Below, piece by piece: positions 8,007 to 19,832 of a DNA stretch of 64,000 nucleotides. Position 1 is the stretch's first letter, and every line of letters starts with the position of its first letter. The stretch covers positions 8,419,596-8,483,595 of the forward strand of contig CM065298.1 of assembly GCA_032871835.1 (NCBI GenBank). The letters run 5' to 3'. This DNA is from Dipteronia dyeriana. Taxonomy: Eukaryota; Streptophyta; Magnoliopsida; Sapindales; Sapindaceae. The notes under the pieces are model-generated. The model saw only the letters and a list, made by a program, of their open reading frames with translations, had not been told where the DNA came from and did no database searches. A program made the position numbers and the translations under genes.

Positions 8007-11000
8007 ATGCGTCGAGTTGGCCGCCCACGCAAGAGACCGGTAGCTGACCTTGGAGAGATGAGTGGTAACCAAGATGAAAACGACTTATAGCTCAACCTCA
8101 TGTACCGAAACCTAGGGAAGAACCAATGGGTAGTCGGCAACAAAGTGTTAGTATGGGTAGAGGTTGGCATCCTCTATGTAAGACTTGTGGAAAACACCAT
8201 GATGGTAAGTGTTATTTAGGGAGATCAGGTATGTTAACAATTTTTTGCCATGATGCTCATGATCTCATTGATCCTGGATCTACTCATTCTTTTATATCTC
8301 GATCTTTTATGGTGTATGCAGATGTAGAATTAAGACCATTATATTCTAGTATGGTAGTGGCTACACCTACTGGTGAATCTTTATTGGCTGAGAATATATA
8401 TAGAAACAGTAAGGTCATAGTCGGTAAGCATGAGCTACATGTTGATTCGATTCTGCTTGATATACATGGTTTTGATGTTATTTTGGGAATGAATTGGCTG
8501 GCTATACACCATGCTACTGTAGATTGTTTTCGAAAAGAGGTAAAATTTATACTTCAAGGAGAGTCGGATGTTATTTTCTGACTTGAACGTCGGATTCTTC
8601 CTTCTTGTGTTATATCTGCTATTACTGTCCGACGGTTGCTCAGGAAACAATGTTCAGCTTATTTGGCTTATTTAATTGATACTCGGGATAGTGAGGTAAA
8701 ATTAGAAGATATATTGGTGGTAAGAAAATTTTTAGATGTATTTCCTGAAGATCTTTATGGATTACCACCAGATATAGACATTGAGTTTGTGATAGATTTG
8801 GTTCCAGGCACAACTCCAATTTCCATTCCACCTTATAGAATGGCTCTAACCGAATTGAAGGAGTTGAAGATTCAATAGAAGAATTGATGAACAAGAATTT
8901 TATTAAACCTAGTGTGTCACCATGGGGAGCGCCAGTTCTGTTTGTTAAGAAGAAAGATGGAATGTTACGTTTACGCATCGATTACCGGCAATTGAATAAA
9001 GCAACGGTGCATAATAAATACCCATTCCCACGTATTGATGACTTATTCGATCAGCTTCAGGGAGCAAAGGTGTTCTCCAAAATAGATTTGTGAACAGGTT
9101 ATCACCAATTGAGGATTAGAAACTGTGATGTACCAAAGTCCGCTTTTAGAACTCGTTACGGGCATTATGAGTTTCTAGTTATGCCTTTTGGATTAACAAA
9201 TGCTCCATCAGCTTTTATGGATTTAATGAATAGGGTATTTCATCCTTATCTAGACCAAATTGTTATCGTGTTCATTGATGACATTTTAATTTATTCTAAG
9301 GATGATGTGGAGCATACAAATCATTTAGAGATTATTCTACAAGTCCTAAGAGAGAATCAACTTTATGCCAAATTTAGCAAGTGTCAATTCTGGTTCGATA
9401 TAGTTAAATTTTTAGGCCATGTGATTTATGGTGATGGTATTTACGTTGATCCTTAAAAGGTTGAAGCTATAGTGAATTGGGAATGACCAATAAGTGTGAC
9501 AGAAATTAAAAGTTTCTTGGGCTTAGCAAGTTACTATCGAAGAATTGTAGAGGGATTTTCTAAAATAGCTTCACCATTAACAAGATTAACTCAGAAGGAT
9601 GTGAATTTTGAGTGGTCAGAAGCTTGTGAAAAGAGTTTTCAAGAACTCAATGATAGATTGACTTATGCTCCAATACTTGCTATTCCAACCGGAAGTGATG
9701 GATTTGTTATTTACAGTGATGCATCTAAACATGGTTTGGGTTGCGTTTTGATGCAACATGGGAAAGTGATAGCTTATGCATCAAGACAATTAAAGAAGCA
9801 TGAACAGAATTACCCAACCCATGATGCAGTGGTGTTTACTCTGAAAATTTGGAGGCATTACTTATATGGAGTTACTTGTCAGATTTATACAGATCATAAA
9901 AGCTTATAATATCTTTTCACTCAAAAAGAACTGAATTTGAGACAAAGAAGATGGATTGAGTTGATTAAAGATTATGACTGTACGATTGAATATCATCCTG
10001 GTAAGGCAAATGTGGTGGCAGATGCACTCAGTAGAAAGTCTTCAAGTTCTATGGCTCATTTAAGGATGAATTGGAAGGTAAATCATCTTCAGCTTCCATT
10101 ATTAGTTGAATTAAGAATGTTGAGAGTTAAAGCTAGAAACACGAGATTGTGGAGCATTACTGGCTACCTTTCAAGTTAGACCTATTTTGATTGATTGTAT
10201 ACGGGAATTACAAACTCAAGATTCTTATTTAGTTAAATTGAAGAAAGAAGTGTAGAAAAGCGTACGAGCTGATTTTGTATTGAGAAGTGATGGTATATTG
10301 GTTCTAGATAACAGACTGTGTTTACCAAACATTAAGGAACTCAAGAATGAAATTTTAGAGGAAGCTCACTCTTCAGCTTATGCAATGCATCCAGGAAGTA
10401 CTAAGATGTATTGTTCTTTGAAAGAGCATTACTGGTGGCAAGGTATGAAAAGAGAGATAGCAGAATACATCTCTAAATGTTTGATTTGTCAGCAAGTCAA
10501 GGCAGAACATTAGAAACCAGCAGGACTTTCGTAACCACTTCCTATTCCTGAATGGAAATGGGAACATGTTACCAAGGATTTTGTGGTAGGACTCCCTCGT
10601 AGTCAAAGTGGTCACGACAGTGTATGGGTGATCGTTGATCGACTTACAAAGTCTACATATTTCTGCCAATCAGTATTACTTACTTTCTTAACAGATTAGC
10701 TAAAATTTATGTGGATAAAATAGTTCGTCTTCATGGCGCACCAGTATCCATAGTGTCAGATAGAGATCATCGGTTTACATCTAGATTTTAGCCCAGTTTA
10801 CAAGAAGCTTTGGGAACTAGATTGCATTTTAGTACTGCTTTTCACCCGCAGACTGACAGTCAATCGGAGCGTACTATTCAGACATTAGAGGATATTCTTT
10901 GAGCTTGTGTGATGGATTTCAAAGGTAGTTAGGATGTACATATACCTTTGATAGAATTTGCCTACAATAACAGTTATCAAGCTAGCATCGAAATGGCACC

Positions 11001-11619
11001 TTATGAAGCTTTGTATGGGAGAAAATGCAGAACATCGGTGTGTTGGGATGAAGTAGGTGAGAGAAAATTGTTAGGTCCAGAACTTGTTCAAGTCACAACA
11101 GAAAAGATCAAAATCATCAGAGAGAGACTAAAGGTTGCTCAAGATAGACAGAAGCTATACAGATAAACGGAGAAGGGAACTTGAATTTAAAGTAGGTGAC
11201 TATGTGTTCCTAAGAATTTCACCTTGAAAGGTATACTTCGATTTAGATGACATGGTAAGTTAAGTCCACGATACATTGGTCTGTATGAGATCATTGCCCG
11301 AGTGGGAGCAGTGGCATACCATTTAGCTTTACCTTCCGAGCTTTCAAGAATTCATGATGTATTTCATGTTTCTATGCTTTGAAAATATACAGTCGACCCT
11401 ACGCATGTTTTAACCAAGCAACCAGTGAAGTTAAGAGAAGATTTAACTTATAAAGAGGAACCTATTGAGATTCTAGATAGAAGGGAACAAGTATTATGTA
11501 CTAAAGTTATTCCTCTCGAAAAAGTGTTATGGAGAAATCATGCAGCGGAAGAAGCGACTTGGAAACATGAAGATTAGATGCGGACTCAGTATCCTCATAT
11601 GTTTCGGCTAAGTAAGTAA
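8007..11619 (+). pseudogene. E2 gag-pol, gag largely deleted and pol broken
   Basis: ATG at 8007 gives the family N-terminus, but two large deletions remove the capsid and the CCHC knuckle. One junction is at AACCAATGG (8121-8129) and one at CAGGT (8226-8230). A 22-base net loss near 8080 also shifts the frame. What follows is protease ([15 protein letters not shown] block, here with DLIDPGST), RT with intact FIDDILIYS (about 9271-9300), RNase H ([12 protein letters not shown]), the integrase zinc finger and core ([21 protein letters not shown]), and the chromodomain tail. Stops are frequent, for example 9091-9093, 9454-9456 and 9907-9909. It encodes no working protein. Confidence 0.88.
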
Positions 11620-11655
11620 ATTTTGAGGATGAAATTCTTATATGGAGAGGTGAAT

Positions 11656-13332
11656 TGTAACACCCATGTCTTTCAGGCCCAATTGAAAGGCCCAATTTGA
11701 AAAAACAAAAAAAATGGTTAAGCGTGTAGCAGAAAAGGCATCAGGTGAGTAAGCCTAAGTGAATTACATGGCTGACAGGTAGCTGTGAGGTCAGTTAATT
11801 AGCTCACAACTTCAGCTGTGTCCTTCCATAAGTATATATATTAGAGGATAAACATTGTGAGAGCTAGAAAGCAGTAGAATCCAGTAGAGGAAAGGAAAGA
11901 GAATGAAAAGTCAGTGAAGCTCTCTCTCTCGTGATTATAGATTTCAGTTGATTCTTCTTTGATATCCAGCTTCTAATTGGATCTTGTGATTGTTAGGGAA
12001 AGAAGACGAAGAGAACCTAGCATACTCAGTCTGAATTAAGCTTGACGTCTAAGTTGTGAGTGAATAAGTTTTCAGTTTTGTTTTTAACTCAAAAGTTTCC
12101 AGCTTTATGCTTAAGATTAATTGTTGCAAATCTTTTAAGCTTTATTATCTTTTATGATAGTGATGATACAGAGAACTGAAAGTATATGTTTTATGCTTAT
12201 ATTAGCATTCAGAATCAGTTATATTATTTTTATGAATTATCAAGAAGAGATTGTGATTTCTACAAAAGCATCATTTATGTACCCTTCCCGATTTATGATT
12301 ATGGTTGGCTTTTAGGGCCGTTCTACACATGTGTATGTCATAGAGTCGCTCTGTAAGTGCATGACCAGAGAAAGAGAAATAGAGTCGCTCTGCACTTGTA
12401 TGACCAGAGAAAGAGTAATTGAGACGCTCTGTATGGGTATGACCAGAAGTTATCCATGACTCTGCATTTGAACGAAGTAATTCAGCTTACGTATTGAGGA
12501 TATCCCTGGGTACAAATTTGGTGCAGATTAAGATTTTATAAAGTATCTTACTCTTGTTCAGAAAACAGATGCATTCAGTTTATTCAGTTTATTAAGTATG
12601 AAAGTAGATATATTATCTTATACCAAGTATTACTGAATGCTTATTGTAAAGTGGTTTAGAAAAGTGTTTTTAAAAGTTTTCATTCACTTACTGGGCGTTA
12701 GCGCTCATCCTTTCACTCTTAAATATTTATCCAGGTAGCTGCTCGGTTGTGCGGACTCAGAAGTTTTGAGGTGGGCCACTCGATGACATCATGAAGCATA
12801 AAAGTCATGCATTTTAAATTTTCATATACATATTTAGAAATATGAGGTCCGCATGGTCGGGACGGTAGGCATGGTCGGGACGGTAGGCATTGTCGAGGCA
12901 GTAGGCAAGGTCGGGACAGTAGGTATGGTCGGGACAGTAGGCATGGTCGGGACATGGTCGGATTTCTACTCGGTCTGTTCGGCCTACTCAGCCCACTTAA
13001 CCTAATCGGCCCACTTGACCTACTCAGCCCACATGGCCTATTCGGCCTACTCAGGTTTCTTACTCGGCCTGCTCGGATTTCTGGTCGGGACGGACTTATG
13101 TGTTAGTTTTTCTAAGTGATCGGTTTTTGGTCCGATCGGTCATTTTTGACTAACTTTTTGTAACGAACGAAAATAAGAAAAGAAATTGCAATTGTGTACA
13201 TTTTGTACTCTCCAATATTTTCCTTACATCTATTTATGTTTAAAAGCAAGTATTTTCTATGGAAAGTACAGTAGAAAGTTCTTTTGTCATGCTAGAAAAC
13301 GTTCAGCCTAGAGGAAGAGAGGAGTCCCGTCA
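11656..13332 (+). repeat. E2 3' LTR
   Basis: It begins TGTAACACCCATGTC directly after a purine-rich tract (ATGGAGAGG) and ends ...GTCCCGTCA, immediately before TTACA. Its last 50 bases are shortened compared with the 5' LTR: part of the CCCTCGTACT motif is missing. A minisatellite of the E1 type occupies 12847-13090. Confidence 0.9.
12847..13090 (+). repeat. LTR minisatellite in E2 3' LTR
   Basis: GGTCGGGACGGTAGGCAT-type units (about six) are followed by TACTCGGCC-type units. The array has more of the first unit than the E1 copy at 4341-4540, showing copy-number change between family members. Confidence 0.8.
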
Positions 13333-13337
13333 TTACA

Positions 13338-15750
13338 GGTATGTTAACAATTTTTAGCCATGATGCTCATGTTCTCATTGATCCTGGATCTACTCATTCC
13401 TTTGTATCTCGATCTTTTATGGTGTATGCGAATGTAGAATTAAGACCATTAGATTCTAGTATGGTAGTGGCTACACCTACTGGTGAATCTTTATTGGCTG
13501 AGAATATATATAGAAACAGTAAGGTCATAGTCGGTAAACATGAGCTACATGTTGATTTGATTCCGCTTGATATACATGATTTTGATGTTATTTTGGGAAT
13601 GGATTGGCTGGCTATACACCATGCTACTGTAGATTGTTTTCGAAAAGAGGTAAAATTTACACTTCAAGGAGAATCGGATGTTATTTTCTGTGGTGAACGT
13701 TGGGTTCTTCCTTCTCTTGTAATTTCTACTATTACTATCTGACGGTTGCTCAGGAAACAAAGTTCAGCTTATTTGGCTTATGTAATTGATACTCGAGATA
13801 GTGAGGTAAAATTAGAAGATATATCAGTGGTAAGAAAATTTCTAGATGTATTTCCTGAAGATCTTCATGGAATACCACCAGATAGAGACATTGAGTTTGA
13901 GATAGATTTGGTCCTAGGCACAACTCCAATTTCTATTCCACCTCATAGAATGGCTCTAACCGAATTGAAAGAGTTGAAGATTCAATTAGAAGAATTGGTA
14001 AACAAGAATTTTATAAAACCTAGTGTGTCACCACGGGGAGCGCCAGTTATGTTTGTTAAGAAGAAAGATGGAACATTACATTTATGCATCGATTACCGGC
14101 AATTGAATAAAGCAACGGTGCCTAATAAATACCCACTCCCACGTATTGATGACTTATTCGATCAGCTTCAGGGAGCAAAGGTATTCTCCAAAATAGATTT
14201 GTGAACAGGTTATCACCAATTGAGAATTAGAAACTGTGATATACCAAAGACCGCTTTCAGAACTCGTTATGGGCATTATGAGTTTCTAGTTATGCCATTT
14301 GGATTAATAAATGCTCCAGCAGCTTTTATGGATTTGATGAATAGGGTATTTCATCCTTATCTAGACATATTTGTTATCGTGTTCATTGATAACATTTTGA
14401 TATATTCTAAGGATGAGATAGAGCATGCAGAGCATTTAGAGATTATTCTGCAAGTCCTGAGAGTGAATCAACTTTATGCCAAATTTAGCAAGTGTCAATT
14501 CTGGCTCGATAGGGTTACATTTTTGGGCCATGTGATTTATGGTGATGGTATTTATGTTGATCCTTAAAAAGTTGAAGCTATAGTGAATATGGAACGACCA
14601 ATCAGGGTGATAGAAATTAGAAATTTCTTGGGTTTAGCAAGTTGCTATCAAAGATTTGTAGAGGGATTTTCTAAAATAGCTTCACCATTAACAAGAATAA
14701 CTCAAAATGATATGAAGTTTGAGTGGTCAGAAGCTTGTGAAAAGAGTTTTCAAGAACTCAAGGAGAGATTAACTTCTACTCCAATACTTGCTCTTCCAAC
14801 CGGAAGTGATGGATTTGTTGTTTATAGTGATGCATCTAAACATGGTTTGGGTTGCGTTTTGATGCAACATGGGAAAGTGATAGCTTATACGTCAAGACAA
14901 TTAAAGAAGCATGAACAGAATTACCCAATCCATGATCTAGAGCTTGCTGTAGTTGTGTTTGCACTGAAAATTTAGAGGCATTACTTATATGGAGTCACTT
15001 GTCAGATTTATACAGATCATAAAAGCTTACAATATCTTTTCGCTCAGAAAGAACTGAATTTGAGACAAAGAAGATGGATTGAGTTGATTAAGGATTATGA
15101 CTGTACGATTGAATATCATCCTGGTAAGGCAAATGTGGCGGCAGATGCACTCATTATAAAGTCTTCAAGTTCTATGGCTCATTTGAAGATGATTCACCCT
15201 CCATTATTATCTGAATTAAGAATGTTGAGAGTTAAGCTAAGAGCACGAGATTGTGGAGCATTACTGGCTACTTTTCAGGTTAGACCTATTTTGATTGATC
15301 GTATACGAAAATTACAAATTCATGATTCTTATTTAGTTAAATTGAAGGAAGAAGTACAGAAAAGATTACGAGCTGATTTTTTAGTGAGAAGTGATGGTAC
15401 ATTAGTTCTAGGTAATAGACTCTGTGTACCAAACATTAAGGAACTCAAAGGTGAAATTTTTGAGGAAGCTCACTCATCAGCTTATGCAATGCATCCAGGA
15501 AGTACTAAACTGTATCGTACTTTGAAAGAGCATTACTGGTGGCAAGGTATGAAAAGAGAGATAGCAGAATTCGTCTCTAAATGTTTGAATTGTCAGCAAG
15601 TCAAGGCAGAACATCAGAAACCAACAGGACTTTCGCAACCACTTCCTATTCCTGAATGGAAATGGGAACATGTTACCATGGATTTTGTTGCAGGACTCTC
15701 TCGTAGTTAGAGTGGTCTCGACAGTATACGGGTGATTGTTGATCGACTTA
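13338..15750 (+). pseudogene. E1 protease, RT, RNase H and integrase N-terminus, broken
   Basis: This is the continuation of E1 after the E2 insertion. It has protease with [16 protein letters not shown] (DPG in place of the commoner DSG), then an RT with [33 protein letters not shown] and the catalytic box changed to FIDN (14382-14393, second Asp lost). RNase H has [10 protein letters not shown], and the integrase zinc finger has [17 protein letters not shown] ... CLNCQQ. Stops are TGA 14202-14204, TAA 14565-14567, TAG 14973-14975 and TAG 15708-15710, each explained by one transition from CGA, CAA, TGG and CAG. It is cut at 15750 by a MITE. Confidence 0.88.
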
Positions 15751-16497
15751 GGCTCATTTTGGCATTGCTTCCCCAGCTGCTTTTGGGACCAAAAGTGATT
15801 CTGGACCTAAGACAGAGTGTTTGGTAAAATCGCTGGGAAGTACTTTTGGTCACTTTTAGCTTCTCCCAACTGAGTTTTTGAGAAGCTACAAATACATGCT
15901 TTTGGATTTTGGCTTCTACTTTTAGAAAACGCGCTACAGTGATATTAAATGAAATTTTATTAACTTTCCAACTTTGTCCTTACCTTCAATGAAATTTAAC
16001 AAAAAAAATTGGACTTATATTTTTGTACAAAAAAAATATTGCCATAACTGTATAAAAAAATTGGGATAATTAATTCAATAAAGTAGAATAAAAATGAAAT
16101 AAAAAAATAAAGTAGAATAAAATTAAGAAATTAAGAAATAAAGAAATTGGACTAATTAATTAAATAAAGTAGAATAAAAAATAGGGTTAATTAATTCAAT
16201 AAAGTACCATAATTATATAACACTTAACACTAAACACAAATAAACCAGAAAAATGTAAAGTATAACACATTAGTACCATTTAGATGTCCATGTCTTTTTA
16301 GTAATTTTACACACTCACAACACTTTTTATTTCAGTTTACTAAACACATTGAAATTGCTACTAATTCTCACAGCACTTTTGAAAATCAGTTTACCAAACA
16401 CTCAGTTGATTCTTTCCACAGCAATTCCAAAAGCGATTCCCCCCACAACAATTTCAAAAGCACTTCTCCCCACAGCACAGCAATGCCAAACTAGGCC
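15751..16497. mobile_element. PIF/Harbinger-type MITE (non-autonomous DNA transposon)
   Basis: The element interrupts E1 integrase between GATCGACTTA and CAAAGTCTGC, with the 3-bp duplication TTA at 15748-15750 and 16498-16500. The ends are inverted: GGCTCATTTTGGCATTGCT at the left and the complement of GGCCTAGTTTGGCATTGCT at the right. A TTA/TAA target and GGC...TTTGGCATTGC termini are typical of PIF/Harbinger (Tourist-like) MITEs. The interior is AT-rich with no transposase frame. Removing it restores a continuous integrase reading. Confidence 0.88.
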
Positions 16498-16500
16498 TTA

Positions 16501-17477
16501 CAAAGTCTGCACATTTTCTGTCAATCGGTATTACTTACTCTCTTGACAGATTAGCCATAATTTATGTTGATGAAATAGTTCATCTTCATGGTGCGCCAGT
16601 ATCCATAGTGTCAGATAGAGATCCTCGGTTTACATCTAGATTTTGGCCTAAATTACAACAAGCTTTGGGAACTAGACTGCATTTTAGTACTGTTTTTCAC
16701 CCGCAGACTGATGGTCAATCGGAATGCACTATTCAAACATTATAAGATATGCTTCGAGCTTATGTAATGGATTTCAAAGAAAGTTGGGATGTACATATAC
16801 CTTTGATAGAATTTTCCTACAATAACAGTTATCAATCTAGCATCGAAATGGCTCCTTATGAAGCTCTGTATGGGAGAAAACACAGAACACCGGTGTGTTG
16901 GGATGAAGGAGGTGAGAGAAAGTTGTTAGGTCCAGAACTTGTTCAAGTCACAACAGAAAAGTTTAAAATCATCAAAGACAGATTAAAGGTTGCTCAAGAT
17001 AGGCAGAAAAGCTATACAGATAAGCGGAGAAGGGAACTTGAATTTAAAGTAGGTGACTATGTGTTCCTACGAATTTCCCCTTGGAAAGGTATACTTCGAT
17101 TTGGAAGACGTGGTAAGTTAAGTCCGCGATACATTGGTCCGTATGAAATTATTGGCAGAGTGGGAGTAGTGGCATACCGTTTAGCGTTACCTTCAGAACT
17201 TTCAAGAATTCATGATGTATTTCATGTTTTTATGCTTCGAAAATATATAGTCGACTCTACACAAGTTTTAACCAAGCAACCAGTGAAGTTAAGAGAAGAT
17301 TTAACCTATGAAGAGGAACCTATTGAGATTCTAGATATAAGGGAACAAGTATTACATACTAAGGTTATTCCTCTTGTAAAAGTGTTATGGAGAATTCATG
17401 CAGTAGAAGAGGCGACTTGGGAACATGAAGATCAGATGCGGACTCAGTATCCCCATCTATTTCAGTTAAGTAAGTAA
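16501..17477 (+). pseudogene. E1 integrase core and chromodomain, broken
   Basis: This continues integrase after the MITE: a SDRDPRFTSRFWP block with the second catalytic Asp, HPQTDGQSE with the catalytic Glu, then an open 242-residue stretch from 16749. It holds [20 protein letters not shown], the GPF/Y-type module ([14 protein letters not shown]...) and a C-terminal chromodomain ([32 protein letters not shown]). A frame stop at the TLEDM position (about 16741-16746) separates the parts. The gag-pol frame stops at TAA 17475-17477, 36 bases before the 3' LTR. Confidence 0.88.
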
Positions 17478-17513
17478 ATTTTGAGGACGAAATTCTTATA
17501 CGGAGGGGAGAAT

Positions 17514-18051
17514 TGTAAGGTCCATCTCATTCAAGCCCAATTGAAATGCCCAATTTGAAAAAAAAATGGATAAGCGTGAAGCAGAAAAGCCATCAGGTGA
17601 GTAAGCCTAGGTGATTTGTATGGTTGACAGGCAGCTGTGAGCTTAGTTAATTAGCTCACAACTTCAGCTGTGTCCTTCCATAAGTATATATATATATTGG
17701 AGGATAAATGTTGTGAGAGCTAGAAAGCAGTAGAATCCAGCGGAAGAAAGGAAAAAGAAGGAGAAGGAAAGAAGATGAAGTAAGGGAACCTAGCATACTC
17801 GGTCCGAATTAAGCTTGACGTCTAAGTTGTGAGTGAATTAAGTTTTCAGTTTTGTTTTTAACTCAAGTTTACAGTTTTATACTTTAATTGCTACAAATCA
17901 TTTTAAGCTTTATTTCTTTTTATAAGTGATGGTGATTATATAGAGAACTGAAGTATGTTTTATGCTTATATTAGCATTCAGAATCAGTATATTATTTTTA
18001 TGAATTATCAAGAAAAGATTATGATTTTTATAAAAGCACCAGGTCTGTACT
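17514..18051 (+). repeat. E1 3' LTR, first part
   Basis: It starts TGTAAGGTCCATCTCATTCA after the purine tract CGGAGGGGAG. It is cut at 18051 in the segment GGTCTGTAC by the E3 insertion and resumes at 36949 with GTACCCTTCCCC. Confidence 0.9.
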
Positions 18052-19796
18052 TGACAGGATCCACCCCGACTCCTCTATTGAGTTCGAGGGAGGCCCTGTG
18101 GGCTGCCCCGACTCCTCTCTTGAGTATGAGGGAAACCCTGTGGCTCTACATTTACTAGCATGGTAAAAGGACTTACTAACATTTCCATAGGAAATACTTG
18201 CTATTAAACAAACAAAATGTGAGTGCAAAATGTACATAATTGTAATTTCTTTTCATATAATTTTGTTCGTTACAAAAAGTTTGCCAAATGACTGATCGGA
18301 CCAAAAACCAACCACTTTAAAAAAACTAAGTAACCAGTCCATCCCGAGTGGGAAACCGAACAGGCCGAGTAAGAAACCTGGGTAGGCAGAGTAGACCGAA
18401 TAGGCTATGTGGGCCGAGTAGGTCTAGTGGGCCGAATAGGTCAAGTAGGCCGAGTAGGCCGAACAGACAGAGTAGAATTCCGACCACATTCTAACACTGT
18501 TTACCCTCCCTTACCACTTTACAATCCCGACCATGCATACCGTCCTGACCATGCCTACCGTCCCGACCATGCCTACCTCATATTTTTAAATATGTACATG
18601 AAAATTTACAATGCATGACTTTTATGCTTCATGATATCGTCAAGTGGCCCACCTCAAAACTTCTGAGTCCGCACAACCGAGCAGCTACCTGAATAAATAG
18701 TTAAGAGTGAAAGGATGAGCGCTAACGCCCAGTGAGTGAATGAAAACTTTTAAAAACACTTTTCTAAACCACTTAACAATAAGCATTCAGCAATACATGG
18801 TATAAGATAATATATCTACTTTCATACTTAATAAACTGAATACTGAATGTATCACTTTTCTGAACAAGAGTACCAGAGATCACTTTTATAAAATCTTAAT
18901 CTTCACCAAATTCGTACCGGAGATATCCTCCATACGTAAGTCGAAATACTTCGGGCAAACGCCGAGTCATGAATAACTTCTGGTCATACCCGTGCAGAGC
19001 GACTCAATTACTTTTTCTCATGTCATGCTCGGACAGAGTGACTCTCTGGTCATACAGGTGCAGAGCGACTCTATTATTCTTTCTCTGGTCATGCACTTGC
19101 AGAGTGACTCATGACGTACACGTGTAGAACGGCCCCAAAAGCCAACCATAATCATAACTGGGGAAGGGTACATGGTGCTTTTGTAGAAATCATAATCCCT
19201 TCTGGATAATTCATAAAAATAATATACTGATTCTGAATGCTAATATAAGCATAAAACATATACTTTTAGTTCTCTGTATCATCACCATCAATCATAAAAA
19301 GCAATAAAAAGCTTAAAAGATTTGCAACAATTAATCTTAATCATAAAACTGAAAACCTTTGAATTAAAACAAAATAGAAACTTAATTCACTCGCAACTTA
19401 GACGTCAAGCTTATTTCAGACTGAGTATGCTAGGTTCCCTTCGTCTTCTTTCCCTAACAATCACAAGATCCAATTAGAAACTGGATATCAAAGAAGAATC
19501 AACTGAAATATATAATAACTAGAGAGCTTCATTGACTTCTATTTCCTTTCTTCTATTTCCTTTCTTCCACTGGATTCCACTGCTTTCTAGCTCTCACAAC
19601 GTTTATCCTCTAATATATATACTTATAAAAGGACACAGTTGAAGTTGTGATCTAATTAACCAAGCTTACAGCTGCCTGTCAGCCATGCAATTTACTTAGG
19701 CTTACTCACCTGATGTCTTTTCTGTTTCACGCTTATCCCTTTTTTTATCCTTTTTTTGGGCCTTTCAATTGGGCCTGAAGAACATTGGGTATTACA
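18052..19796 (-). repeat. E3 3' LTR
   Basis: It runs from TGACAGGATCCACCCCG to ATTGGGTATTACA, followed on the plus strand by ATTCTCCCCTCC, the complement of the polypurine tract. It includes the CCCCGACTCCTC...GAGG motif twice at the start, the minisatellite near 18360-18580 and the GAGTCGCTCTGC repeats near 18980-19110. Confidence 0.9.
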
Positions 19797-19832
19797 ATTC
19801 TCCCCTCCATATAAGAATTTCATCCTTGAAAT

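Larger units (their letters stand above)
6175..13332 (+). mobile_element. E2: Tekay/Del-type element inserted in E1
   Basis: E2 is bounded by LTRs 6175-7905 and 11656-13332 in the same orientation and by a perfect 5-bp target duplication, TTACA, at 6170-6174 and 13333-13337. Outside it the E1 gag-pro sequence is continuous (GATGTCGTTACA | GGTATGTTAAC). The internal region is only 3750 bases, against about 4.8 kb for the family, because most of gag is deleted. It carries many stops and is inactive. Confidence 0.92.
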
